This document shows positions 23,914 to 32,077 of a DNA stretch of 64,000 nucleotides, piece by piece. The position numbers and the translations under genes were made by a program. The notes beneath the pieces are model-generated. The model was given only the letters and a program-made list of their open reading frames with translations, searched no databases and was not told where the DNA came from. Source of the DNA: HGM04593 sp045533955 (GTDB lineage: Bacteria > Bacteroidota > Bacteroidia > Bacteroidales > Bacteroidaceae); assembly GCA_045533955.1 (NCBI GenBank), contig JAZSIU010000069.1:24655-88654 (forward strand), read 5' to 3'. Each line of letters begins with the position of its first letter. Position 1 is the stretch's first letter.

Positions 23914-25374
23914 TCAGCCTTTGCGCAGGCGGGCGACGGGGATATTGAGCTGCTCGCGGTATTTTGCCACGGTGCGACGGGCGAGGCTGAAGCCTTGACG
24001 GCACAGCTCGTCGGTCAGTTGTGCGTCGGTAAGGGGGTTGCTCTTGTCCTCGGTGGCGATGAGCTCTTGCAGGCAGCGGTGAAGCTCGCGCACTGAAATT
24101 TCGCCTCCGCCTACGGTGGCAACGCCGTCGTTGAAGAAGTATTTCAGGGGGAATATGCCCCACGGCAGTTGTACGTATTTGCTGTTGCTCACGCGCGAGA
24201 CGGTGGAGATGTCGTAGCCTGTGGCGCGGGCAATGTCCTCGAGTATCATTGGCTTTAGGAGTGCTTCGTCGCCGCCCGAGAGCAGAAACTCGCGCTGTGC
24301 CTTTACAATCTCGTTCATTGTGCGGGTGAGTGTCTCCTCGCGTTGCTTGACGGCGCTTATAAAGCCTTTGGCGGCGTCTATTTTGTGGCGCAGGAATTGT
24401 GCGGCGGCTTTCTCCTCGGGGCGGTCGCTGCGCAGTTGTGTCTCGAGCATTTGTTGATAGTCGTCGCTGACGCGCAGCCGGGGAATGTACATATTGTCTA
24501 ATTGGACGGTGATTGTCTCGTCCTGTACCTCGACGGTGAAGTCGGGGACTATTTGTTGGCGGCTTGTGCCCAGCCCTTCGGTGAGCGAGGCTCCGGGACG
24601 CGGATTAAGGCGTGTAATCTCGGCAATGGCCTCGCGGAAACTGCTCTCGTCGCAGCCCAATTTTGCGGCTATATTCTCCCAACGCTTTTGGCTGAATTCG
24701 TCGTAGTGTCGGGTGAGTATGAGGCGTTGTAGGGCGAGGCTCTCGTCGCGGCCGGCGGCATTCTCTTCCTGACGCTTTATTTGCAGCAGCAGGCACTCTT
24801 GCAACGAGCGTGCCCCGATGCCGGGAGGGTCGAACGTCTGTATCATCTGCAAGAGGCGCAGGATGGTTTTTTCGTCGGTGTATATGCCGTTGTATATTGT
24901 GAGCTCGTCGATAATCTCGTCTAAGGGCTTGTAGAGGAGGCCGTCCTCTTCGAGTGAGCCGATAAGATACTCGCCTATTGCTTTTTCTGTCTCGTCGAGG
25001 CGAAGCTCGCCCAATTGTTCGAGCAGTGTATCGCCGAATGATACGCCTGCCGAGAGGGGAATATCTTCGGCGGGGCTTGCGTTGCTGCGATGCTCCCAGC
25101 CGGCATATTCGGGGACGTCGTCGGGCGTGCGGTAGTCGTCGACCGAGCTTATCTCGTCTGTGCTATTCTCACCGGGGAGAATGTTGTTTGTGTCGTGCGG
25201 GTCGGGCTCTATCGCTTCGAGCGCGGGGTTCTCTAAAAGCTCGCTGCGCACCTTGTCCTCGAGCTCGACGGTGGTGAGCTCGAGCATACGCACAAACAGC
25301 ACCTGTTGGGGCGATAGTGTCTGCGTCTGTGTTTGTGTCTGCGCCTGTGTCTGTGATAGCGAGTTGTGCTTCAT
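23914..25374 (-). CDS. rpoN: RNA polymerase sigma-54 factor (RpoN)
   Basis: 486 residues. Region I (activator-contacting) begins after a run of QT repeats (SQTQAQTQTQTQTLSPQQ); the core-binding region and the C-terminal helix-turn-helix are present, and the RpoN box ARRTVAKYRE, which reads the -24 element, is at about 465-474. Sigma-54 requires an enhancer-binding ATPase; none lies in the window. The gene starts 12 bases after the nucleoside kinase stop. The QT run is encoded by an in-frame six-base repeat at about 25319-25360. Confidence 0.96.
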   Translation of the reverse strand: MKHNSLSQTQAQTQTQTQTLSPQQVLFVRMLELTTVELEDKVRSELLENPALEAIEPDPHDTNNILPGENSTDEISSVDDYRTPDDVPEYAGWEHRSNASPAEDIPLSAGVSFGDTLLEQLGELRLDETEKAIGEYLIGSLEEDGLLYKPLDEIIDELTIYNGIYTDEKTILRLLQMIQTFDPPGIGARSLQECLLLQIKRQEENAAGRDESLALQRLILTRHYDEFSQKRWENIAAKLGCDESSFREAIAEITRLNPRPGASLTEGLGTSRQQIVPDFTVEVQDETITVQLDNMYIPRLRVSDDYQQMLETQLRSDRPEEKAAAQFLRHKIDAAKGFISAVKQREETLTRTMNEIVKAQREFLLSGGDEALLKPMILEDIARATGYDISTVSRVSNSKYVQLPWGIFPLKYFFNDGVATVGGGEISVRELHRCLQELIATEDKSNPLTDAQLTDELCRQGFSLARRTVAKYREQLNIPVARLRKG

Positions 25375-25386
25375 TGTCTTTTTTTG

Positions 25387-27030
25387 TTAATAGGTGAAGC
25401 TGCTTCCGCCTAAAAATTCGCGTATAAGGGAGGTGGGGGGCAGCTCTTTGTCGGGCAAAGGTACAATATATTCGAGGAATTTCAATAGGCGGCGGGCCAC
25501 TGAGTATTCTTCGCGGTTCTCGGGTACCTGTCGCAGCAGTGGTTCGACGTGGGGCTTCAGCACGGCAAGCTCGTACAGAAGGGCCGAGTTGAACATTACG
25601 TCGGCGTTCTCTTGGTAGGGGAATATCCATTTTTCCTCACCCTCGCGCACGTCGGGCCAGCGTCTGATGGTCTCGACGGCGTCGTAGCCGCGGTATTTGT
25701 AGTCGCGCAGCATACGACGCAACAGGCGGTTGTCGGACGTGGGGATGTAGTTGTGAAAATCGAGCTTTATGGAGGTGAGTGCCGATACGTAGATGCGGAA
25801 TTTCTCTTCCTCGGGGATTTGTGCGGTGAGCATCGGGTTCAGGCCGTGTGTGCCTTCGATGACAAGCACCATCTGCGGGGTGAGTTTAATGGTGTTGCCA
25901 AGATATTCGCGCTCGCCTTTTTGAAAATTGTAGTGTGGCAGAGGTATCTCTTCGCCTGCGAGTATTTTGCTTAGCGACTCGTTGAAATAGGGGAGGTCTA
26001 TTGAGTATATCGACTCAAAATCGTAGTCGCCGTCCTCTTTCAGCGGGGTCTGGGTGCGGTTCAGGAAAAAGTCGTCGAGGGAGATTGCGTGGGGCTTAAG
26101 GCCGCAGGCCATAAGGTGTACGCTCAGACGCTTGCTCGTTGTGGTCTTTCCCGAGGATGAGGGACCGGCGATGAGCACCACGCGCGAGCCGCGACGTTTA
26201 ATCTCGTCGGCTATAAAGGCGATGCGCTTCTCTTGCAGCGCTTCGGAGACGTTTACAAGCTCGACGCCGTGCCCTTCGGTTATTGCTTTGTTAAAGTCGC
26301 CGACGGTCTCGACGCTCATTATCTGTTGCCATCTGAGGCGCTCGGTGAAACGCTCTTGCAGCTTTTCTTGCGGCACTTTATCTTCGAGCGACATTGGTTT
26401 GTCGCGGTCGGGGACGCGCAGCAGCACGCCGTCGCAGAATCTCTCAATCTCGAAGAGGGTCAGATAGCCGGTGCTTGGCAGTAGGCCGCCGTAGTAATAG
26501 TCGATGTAATCTTCGAGCATATAGTAGCTTGCGTAGAGCGAGCCGTATGTCTCGAGCTGACGGACTTTGTCGTGCCGACCTATTTTTGAGAATATCTTCA
26601 TAGCTTCGGCTGTGTGGCACTCGATGCGATGAAAATGTATGTCGCGCTCTATTATCTTGTGCATAGCCTCGCGCACTTTATCGACCTCACTTTCGGTGAG
26701 CTCGGTCTCCATACGGCAGTAGTAGCCTTTGGAAATTGGATTCTCGAAGCGCACGGTGCGCCCGGGGAAGAGCTCGTGCATTGCTTTCATCATTACGAAT
26801 GTGAGCGAGCGCACGTACATTCTCATTCCGTCCTCTGAGGTAATGTCGAGAAACTCAATGTCTTTGTTGCGATAGACTCTGTATGTGAGTCCTACAACCT
26901 CGTTGTTGACGCGGGCGGCTACCGGCTTGTAGGGTAGCTCAAGGTTCATTCTCTTGCAGATGTCGATGAGGTTCACGCCTGCCTCGAAACTTTTGCTCTT
27001 ACCGTTGTTTTTACAGAATATGCGTACCAT
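25387..27030 (-). CDS. Nucleoside kinase with TGS/ThrRS-like N-terminal domains
   Basis: 547 residues. A TGS-like segment (MVRIFCKNNGKSKSFEAGVNLIDICKRM), then a threonyl-tRNA-synthetase second-additional-domain-like part (HFHRIECHTAEAMKIF), then a uridine-kinase-like P-loop domain: VVLIAGPSSSGKTTTSKRL (about 283-301), SLDDFF, and IEGTHGLNP. This fusion is common in Bacteroidota and Firmicutes and is annotated as nucleoside (uridine) kinase; it likely phosphorylates uridine or a related nucleoside. Minus-strand -7 box at 27057-27064. Probably first gene of an operon with rpoN. Confidence 0.9.
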   Translation of the reverse strand: MVRIFCKNNGKSKSFEAGVNLIDICKRMNLELPYKPVAARVNNEVVGLTYRVYRNKDIEFLDITSEDGMRMYVRSLTFVMMKAMHELFPGRTVRFENPISKGYYCRMETELTESEVDKVREAMHKIIERDIHFHRIECHTAEAMKIFSKIGRHDKVRQLETYGSLYASYYMLEDYIDYYYGGLLPSTGYLTLFEIERFCDGVLLRVPDRDKPMSLEDKVPQEKLQERFTERLRWQQIMSVETVGDFNKAITEGHGVELVNVSEALQEKRIAFIADEIKRRGSRVVLIAGPSSSGKTTTSKRLSVHLMACGLKPHAISLDDFFLNRTQTPLKEDGDYDFESIYSIDLPYFNESLSKILAGEEIPLPHYNFQKGEREYLGNTIKLTPQMVLVIEGTHGLNPMLTAQIPEEEKFRIYVSALTSIKLDFHNYIPTSDNRLLRRMLRDYKYRGYDAVETIRRWPDVREGEEKWIFPYQENADVMFNSALLYELAVLKPHVEPLLRQVPENREEYSVARRLLKFLEYIVPLPDKELPPTSLIREFLGGSSFTY

Positions 27031-27056
27031 AGGCTCACTTTTTGGTTAATTATATG

Positions 27057-27064
27057 CGAAAATA
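27057..27064 (-). promoter_or_regulatory. -7 box of the nucleoside kinase-rpoN operon
   Basis: The minus strand reads TATTTTCG, 27 bases before the ATG at 27030. Confidence 0.4.
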
Positions 27065-27150
27065 AAAATAAAATTCTTTTGCGTGGATAATAAATAGGTT
27101 TTTTTCACAATTATTTAATAATCTTTGTTTGCATTGGTGAAACAATGTTG

Positions 27151-27354
27151 TATATTTGCTGTAAACAGCGAAAATAGCCTGCACTCGCTTAGAAATAACA
27201 AAGTGCCTTTGTTTATCTCGCTCGTTTGTTGCTATCTTTGTCTGTAAACAGCGAAAATAGCCTGCACTCGCTTAGAAATAACAAAGTGTCTTTGTTTATC
27301 TCGCTCGTTTGTTGCTATCTTTGTCTGTAAACGACCAAAATAGCCTGCAATAGC
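27151..27354 (+). repeat. Tandem 83-bp promoter repeats before the AAA/DUF4435 pair
   Basis: Two almost identical 83-base units start with CTGTAAACAGCG at 27159 and 27242; a third, truncated unit starts at 27325. -7 boxes lie at 27151-27158 (TATATTTG), 27233-27240 and 27316-27323 (both TATCTTTG). In both full units TTTG stands 21 bases before the -7 box. Each unit has an inverted repeat AACAAAG-TGC/TGT-CTTTGTT overlapping that TTTG. The last box is about 100 bases before the ATG at 27424. Confidence 0.85.
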
Positions 27355-27423
27355 TTTTTTGCTCGATTGCCGGTAAGCGGCCGTGTCAGATGCTGCAATA
27401 GGACTTTTTTTATTTTGTTGACT

Positions 27424-28248
27424 ATGGAGAAACTTGCACAGTATATTAAGAGTATAGAGATTGATTCTTTGTGGAGCAACCGCCGACACATTTATTGGGA
27501 GCTGCGTCCCGACGTTAATATTCTCAGTGGCAGTAACGGAGTGGGCAAGAGCACTATCATCAACCGCTCGGCTGCGCATCTGAGGATTATGCGCGATGGT
27601 CTTGTAACGCGCAATCCCGGCGAGGGGGTGAATATAATTTTCCACCCCGAGGATGCCACGGGAATAACATACGAGCATATAAGCAGTGTCGATAGGCCTA
27701 TGCTCAGCAGCGAACTATTCGAGAAAATATCGGGTGCCGACATTCGCACCGAGCTCGATTGGCAGCTTTATCACTTGCAGCGTCGCTACCTTAATTATCA
27801 GGTGAATGTGGGCAACAGAATAATTGCACTGCTTACCTCGGGCAACCCCGACGACCAGCGTCTGGCCACCGAGCTGACAAAGCCCAAAAGGATTTTTCAA
27901 GACCTCATCGACGACCTTTTCGCCCCGACGGGAAAGACCATAGTGCGCGACAGCAACGAGATTTTCTTTAATCAGTATGGCGAGAAGCTCCCGCCCTACA
28001 TTCTATCCACGGGCGAAAAACAGCTGCTTGTGATTATGCTCACGGCGCTTGTGATGGAGGGTCGTCCCGGGGTGCTCTTTATGGACGAGCCCGAAATATC
28101 GCTGCACATCGAGTGGCAGCAGCGCCTCATTACCCTCATCCGCACGCTCAACCCTAATGTGCAGATAATCCTCTGCACCCACTCGCCCGCAATAATAATG
28201 GACGGCTGGATAGACGCCGTAACCGAGATTGAGGATATTGTAAAATAG
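27424..28248 (+). CDS. AAA/ABC-type ATPase, partner of DUF4435 protein (AriA-like)
   Basis: 274 residues from the ATG at 27424. Walker A GSNGVGKST at 36-44, an ABC-type signature LSTGEKQ at 194-200, Walker B VLFMDEPE at 217-224 and switch His in CTHSP at about 253: an AAA_21/AAA_15 type ATPase like those of OLD and PARIS systems. The following gene starts 17 bases later and encodes a DUF4435 protein; this is the composition of PARIS (AriA ATPase plus AriB). It is shorter than typical AriA (over 400 residues), so the pair may be a divergent or housekeeping relative. Confidence 0.85.
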   Translation: MEKLAQYIKSIEIDSLWSNRRHIYWELRPDVNILSGSNGVGKSTIINRSAAHLRIMRDGLVTRNPGEGVNIIFHPEDATGITYEHISSVDRPMLSSELFEKISGADIRTELDWQLYHLQRRYLNYQVNVGNRIIALLTSGNPDDQRLATELTKPKRIFQDLIDDLFAPTGKTIVRDSNEIFFNQYGEKLPPYILSTGEKQLLVIMLTALVMEGRPGVLFMDEPEISLHIEWQQRLITLIRTLNPNVQIILCTHSPAIIMDGWIDAVTEIEDIVK

Positions 28249-28265
28249 ATTAGCGTCGAGAGGCT

Positions 28266-29270
28266 ATGAAAAAACTCACGGAATATCTTAATTCGGGCTT
28301 TATCGAGGCGGCCAACGCTCTAAGGCCCAAGCGCAACAAAATACGCATTGTGGCTTATGTCGAGAGCTACGATGATATTTCTTTTTGGCGCTCGATATTA
28401 GATGAGTTCGAGAGCGACAAATATCATTTCGAGGTGCTTCTACCCGCCCGCAAGAGCCTCACAAAAGGGAAAAAACAGGCTATGATGAATATGCTGGGCA
28501 AGGGAGTGGGACGTAATATGATAGCTTGCGTCGATAGCGACTACGACTATCTTCTGCAAGGAGCAACGTCAACCTCGCGCCAGCTTATCGAGAATGAATA
28601 TATTCTGCATACATACGCCTACGCAATTGAAAATCTGCAATGTTATGCCGATGGCCTGAAGGCTGTTTGTGTGCAGAGCACCCTGAACGACGATGATGTT
28701 CTCGATTTTGTGGCTTATATGAAACTGTACTCGCGCATCTGCTATCCGCTCTTTCTGTGGAACATACTCTTTTATCGTATGCGCGACCTAAAGACAATGA
28801 GTATGCAGCGCTTTTGCGAGATTGTGCGCATCACCTCCTTTAATATTGGCAATCCCGAGCACTCGCTCAAACAGTTGGCTCTGCGTGTGAACCATCATCT
28901 GCAACTCCTCGAGAAAAATTTTGCTCATCTGCTGCCACGCTACGAGGCGCTGAAGGATGAGTTTGTGCGATTGGGAATAATAGACGAGGATACCTATTTA
29001 TATATTCAGGGGCATCACATTATGGACAGTGTGGTGCTGCGCATTTTGGGACCCGTGTGCCGACATCTGCGTAACAAACGCGAGACCGAGATTCAACGTC
29101 TGGCCTGCCACCGTCAGCAGTATAACAACGAACTATCGTCGTACAGGCACAGTCAGTGCGACGTAGCGCTTATGCTCAGTAAAAACACAAACTACAAGGA
29201 GGCTACCCCCTACAAATGGATTAAGCGCGATATTCAGAGGCTTCTTGCCGACCTCGCGGTGCAGAAATAA
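28266..29270 (+). CDS. DUF4435 TOPRIM-like protein (AriB-like)
   Basis: 334 residues. IRIVAYVESYDDISFW has Glu33 after a hydrophobic strand, and MIACVDSDYDYLL has Asp90, Asp92 and Asp94: the Glu and DxD arrangement of TOPRIM nucleases, as in DUF4435/AriB. The rest is helical with no other known domain. In PARIS, AriB is released as a toxic nuclease upon phage anti-restriction proteins; whether that holds here is inference. The stop codon abuts that of the convergent trkH with no base between. Confidence 0.85.
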   Translation: MKKLTEYLNSGFIEAANALRPKRNKIRIVAYVESYDDISFWRSILDEFESDKYHFEVLLPARKSLTKGKKQAMMNMLGKGVGRNMIACVDSDYDYLLQGATSTSRQLIENEYILHTYAYAIENLQCYADGLKAVCVQSTLNDDDVLDFVAYMKLYSRICYPLFLWNILFYRMRDLKTMSMQRFCEIVRITSFNIGNPEHSLKQLALRVNHHLQLLEKNFAHLLPRYEALKDEFVRLGIIDEDTYLYIQGHHIMDSVVLRILGPVCRHLRNKRETEIQRLACHRQQYNNELSSYRHSQCDVALMLSKNTNYKEATPYKWIKRDIQRLLADLAVQK

Positions 29271-30728
29271 TTACTGCCTTTTCCAGAATACAGGGGTAAA
29301 GAGCAGCAGCACGGCAAAAAACTCCAAGCGTCCCACAAGCATCTGGAAGCAATAGACCCATTTAAGCGTGTCGGGCAGCGTGGCCATTGCATTGGCCGAT
29401 GAGTAGTTGCCGAGGCCCGGGCCCACATTACTCACGCTCGAAAGCGAGAGGCCGTAAGCGTCCACAAGGTTCAGACCGAAGCACATATTTATGAGAATCC
29501 CAAGAACCACCATTCCCACGTACAGCACAGTAAAAGCAAGCACCGCCGACTGAATCTGCTCCGATACAATCTTGCGTCCCAGCCTCACGGGGATAATGGC
29601 GTTGGGGTGGACTATGCGCTTAAACTCATTGTTCATCACCCGCCCGAGGATGGCTACGCGGATACTCTTCATCGCACCGGTTGTCGAGCCCGAGCAGGCC
29701 CCTATGAACATCGCACCGCTGAGCGTGAACCACAGTGCAGGCGACCACTGCGAGTAGTCGGTGGTCGAGAATCCCGTCGTTGTAATCACCGATACAACCT
29801 GAAAAAGTGCCGTGCGCACAGAGCTCTCGGCGCTCATATTTTCTGTGATGTAAAGCCCCAAACAAATAATTGTCGTGAACAGAGCAACAAAAGTCAGGTA
29901 CGACTTAAACTCCGCATCGCGGAAAAGTTCGCTCGGTCGCGCCTTGAAAATGGCCAAATAGAGCAGCGAGAAGCTGGTTCCGCCCATCAGCATAAAGGCA
30001 ATTATTATATACTCGATGGCCGGCGAATTAAAGGCTGCAATGCCTCCGCTGTTGGTCGAAATTCCACCCGTTGACATTGTTGACATTGCGTGGCACAGTG
30101 CGTCAAAATAGCCCATCCCGGCAATCTTCAGACACACGGCCTCTATGAGCGTCAGACAGACGTAAATAGTGAGAATCCATCGTGCCGTAACCGAGATGCG
30201 CGGATGCAGTTTCGCGCGAGCAATGCCGATGGTCTCGGCTGCAAACAGATGAAGGTCGCCCAGCCCGAAAATGGGTAGTACGGCAACGGTGAAGAATACA
30301 ATTCCCAAGCCTCCTATCCACTGCGTCATAATGCGCCAAAAGACGAGACTGCGCGGAAGTTCGTCGATATTGCTCACTACCGACGCGCCGGTGGTTGTGA
30401 ATCCGGCCATCGTCTCAAAGAAAGCGTCGGTTATTGATGGTAGATAACCGCTTATATAATAGGGCATTGCACCGAAGAACGAAAATACCACCCAACAGAG
30501 TGTTACGACAATGTATCCATCCTTGCGCGAGATGTTGCGCTCTTTGTTGTGTCCTAAATATGTGAGCAAAAGACCGCTTCCCACAAGCGCTGCCAACGAG
30601 TAAACGTAGGCGCTCAGCATCCCTTGCTCGTTAAGGTAGAGCGATAGGCCCAGAGAGCAGGCGAGGAACAGGGCCTCGAGCTGAAGCAGCAGGCCTATAA
30701 TGCGCAGAATTACTTTAGGATGAAACAT
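29271..30728 (-). CDS. trkH: Potassium uptake protein TrkH
   Basis: 485 residues from the ATG at 30728, shared by one base with the trkA stop (TGATG). Membrane protein with pore-loop motifs: ETMAGFTTTGASVVSNIDELPRSLVFWR, HAMSTMSTGGISTNSGG, VVSVITTTGFSTTDYSQW and SSVSNVGPGLGNY, the glycines of the four filter loops. It forms the K+ channel gated by TrkA in the inner membrane. The long upstream extension of the reading frame lies within trkA and is not used. Confidence 0.95.
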   Translation of the reverse strand: MFHPKVILRIIGLLLQLEALFLACSLGLSLYLNEQGMLSAYVYSLAALVGSGLLLTYLGHNKERNISRKDGYIVVTLCWVVFSFFGAMPYYISGYLPSITDAFFETMAGFTTTGASVVSNIDELPRSLVFWRIMTQWIGGLGIVFFTVAVLPIFGLGDLHLFAAETIGIARAKLHPRISVTARWILTIYVCLTLIEAVCLKIAGMGYFDALCHAMSTMSTGGISTNSGGIAAFNSPAIEYIIIAFMLMGGTSFSLLYLAIFKARPSELFRDAEFKSYLTFVALFTTIICLGLYITENMSAESSVRTALFQVVSVITTTGFSTTDYSQWSPALWFTLSGAMFIGACSGSTTGAMKSIRVAILGRVMNNEFKRIVHPNAIIPVRLGRKIVSEQIQSAVLAFTVLYVGMVVLGILINMCFGLNLVDAYGLSLSSVSNVGPGLGNYSSANAMATLPDTLKWVYCFQMLVGRLEFFAVLLLFTPVFWKRQ

Positions 30729-32065
30729 CAGTTGAAATATTTTTCGAGTTTTTTCAGTACCCTTTCGAGGCAGAATATTATCACGTGGTCTTCGGCCTGA
30801 ATCATTGTGTTTCCACTCACCCTGAGGCCCTCGCCGTTGCGTATGAGGCCGCCGATATTGGCGCCATCGGGCAGCCCGAGGTCTTTTACGGGCTTGCGTG
30901 TGATTGCTGCTCCCTCGCGCACGGGAAACTCTACTACAACGGCCTGAATGAATGTGAGGCATTTTACGCTCGATACGTCGGTGCGCAGCATCATCTGGAA
31001 GATGGTACTTGCAGCCAGCTTCTTTTTGTTTATCACCGAGCCAATGTCCATACTCTCGGCCATTGAAATATAGTCGATATTCTCAATCTCGGCAACAGTA
31101 CGCGAGACGCCTGCCCGCTTGGCCGAGAGGCAGGCAAGAATATTGGTCTCGGAGCTGTCGCCCAGCGCAATAAAGGCGTCGGTGTGCTGTATGCCCTCGC
31201 TGAGGAGAAGCTCGGGGTCGCGTGCATCGCCGTTTATTATCATCACGCGGTCATCGACAAGCTCGATGAGCCTGTGGCAACGCCTTTTGTCGCTCTCTAT
31301 TATCTTGACGCTTATTTCGTCGGGGATAAGGTTGGCTGTGCGCACGGCTATGCGTCCGCCTCCCATTATTATGACGCTGCGCACCTCGGCGTATTGCTCC
31401 TTGCCGCATATTTTACGCACGTGGGGTATCTGCTCTTTTGTGGTCATAAAGCAGACAAGGTCGTCGGCTTCGAGAATGTCGCCTCCGCGAGGGATTATGG
31501 TAATGTCGCCACGCTGTATGGCTACTATGTGGTAGGGAATGTCGCGGGCAAGCTCGCGGAAGGGAATATTCAACAGCGATGAGTTGGAGCGTATCTTTAC
31601 GCCTATCATAACAAGTGCACCGTTGCCAAATTCGAGCATCTGACGCATCCAGCTGTATTTTATGCCGGTGGTAATCTCTTCGGCTGCAAGCTGCTCGGGG
31701 TAGATGAGCGAGTTTACACCCAGCGACCTGAAATATTCGCGGTGCTTGGGCTGAAGATACTCGTAATTGTCGATGCGGGCGATGGTTTTTTTGGCTCCAA
31801 GATAGTGGGCCAATATGCAGGCTGTGATATTGACGCTCTCGTCGGGGGTTACGGCCACGAAAAGGTCGGTCTTATCGGTGCCTGCGGCTACAAGGTCGCC
31901 TATGCGCACGGGCGAACCGACCAAGGTCTTGAGGTCGAACATCGACTCCATTTTCCCGAGTCGTTCCTCTTGCTCGTCCATAAGAACTACATTCTCGTTC
32001 TCCTCGGAGAGCATTTTGGCAAGGTGTGTGCCCACTGCGCCGGCACCTGCAATAACTATTTTCAT
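30728..32065 (-). CDS. trkA: Trk potassium system NAD-binding protein TrkA
   Basis: 445 residues with two RCK units: MKIVIAGAGAVGTHLAKML (Rossmann glycines) at 1 and VIIMGGGRIAVRTANLI at about 232, each followed by a TrkA-C domain. It binds nucleotides and gates TrkH. It lies between dxs (12-base gap) and trkH (one-base overlap), so the three genes are one operon. Confidence 0.95.
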   Translation of the reverse strand: MKIVIAGAGAVGTHLAKMLSEENENVVLMDEQEERLGKMESMFDLKTLVGSPVRIGDLVAAGTDKTDLFVAVTPDESVNITACILAHYLGAKKTIARIDNYEYLQPKHREYFRSLGVNSLIYPEQLAAEEITTGIKYSWMRQMLEFGNGALVMIGVKIRSNSSLLNIPFRELARDIPYHIVAIQRGDITIIPRGGDILEADDLVCFMTTKEQIPHVRKICGKEQYAEVRSVIIMGGGRIAVRTANLIPDEISVKIIESDKRRCHRLIELVDDRVMIINGDARDPELLLSEGIQHTDAFIALGDSSETNILACLSAKRAGVSRTVAEIENIDYISMAESMDIGSVINKKKLAASTIFQMMLRTDVSSVKCLTFIQAVVVEFPVREGAAITRKPVKDLGLPDGANIGGLIRNGEGLRVSGNTMIQAEDHVIIFCLERVLKKLEKYFN

Positions 32066-32077
32066 AGTCTTTTATTT

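Noticed and set aside
27151..27354. Possible CRISPR array
   Set aside because: Repeats are direct and contiguous (83-base units, no unique spacers) and no cas genes are near.
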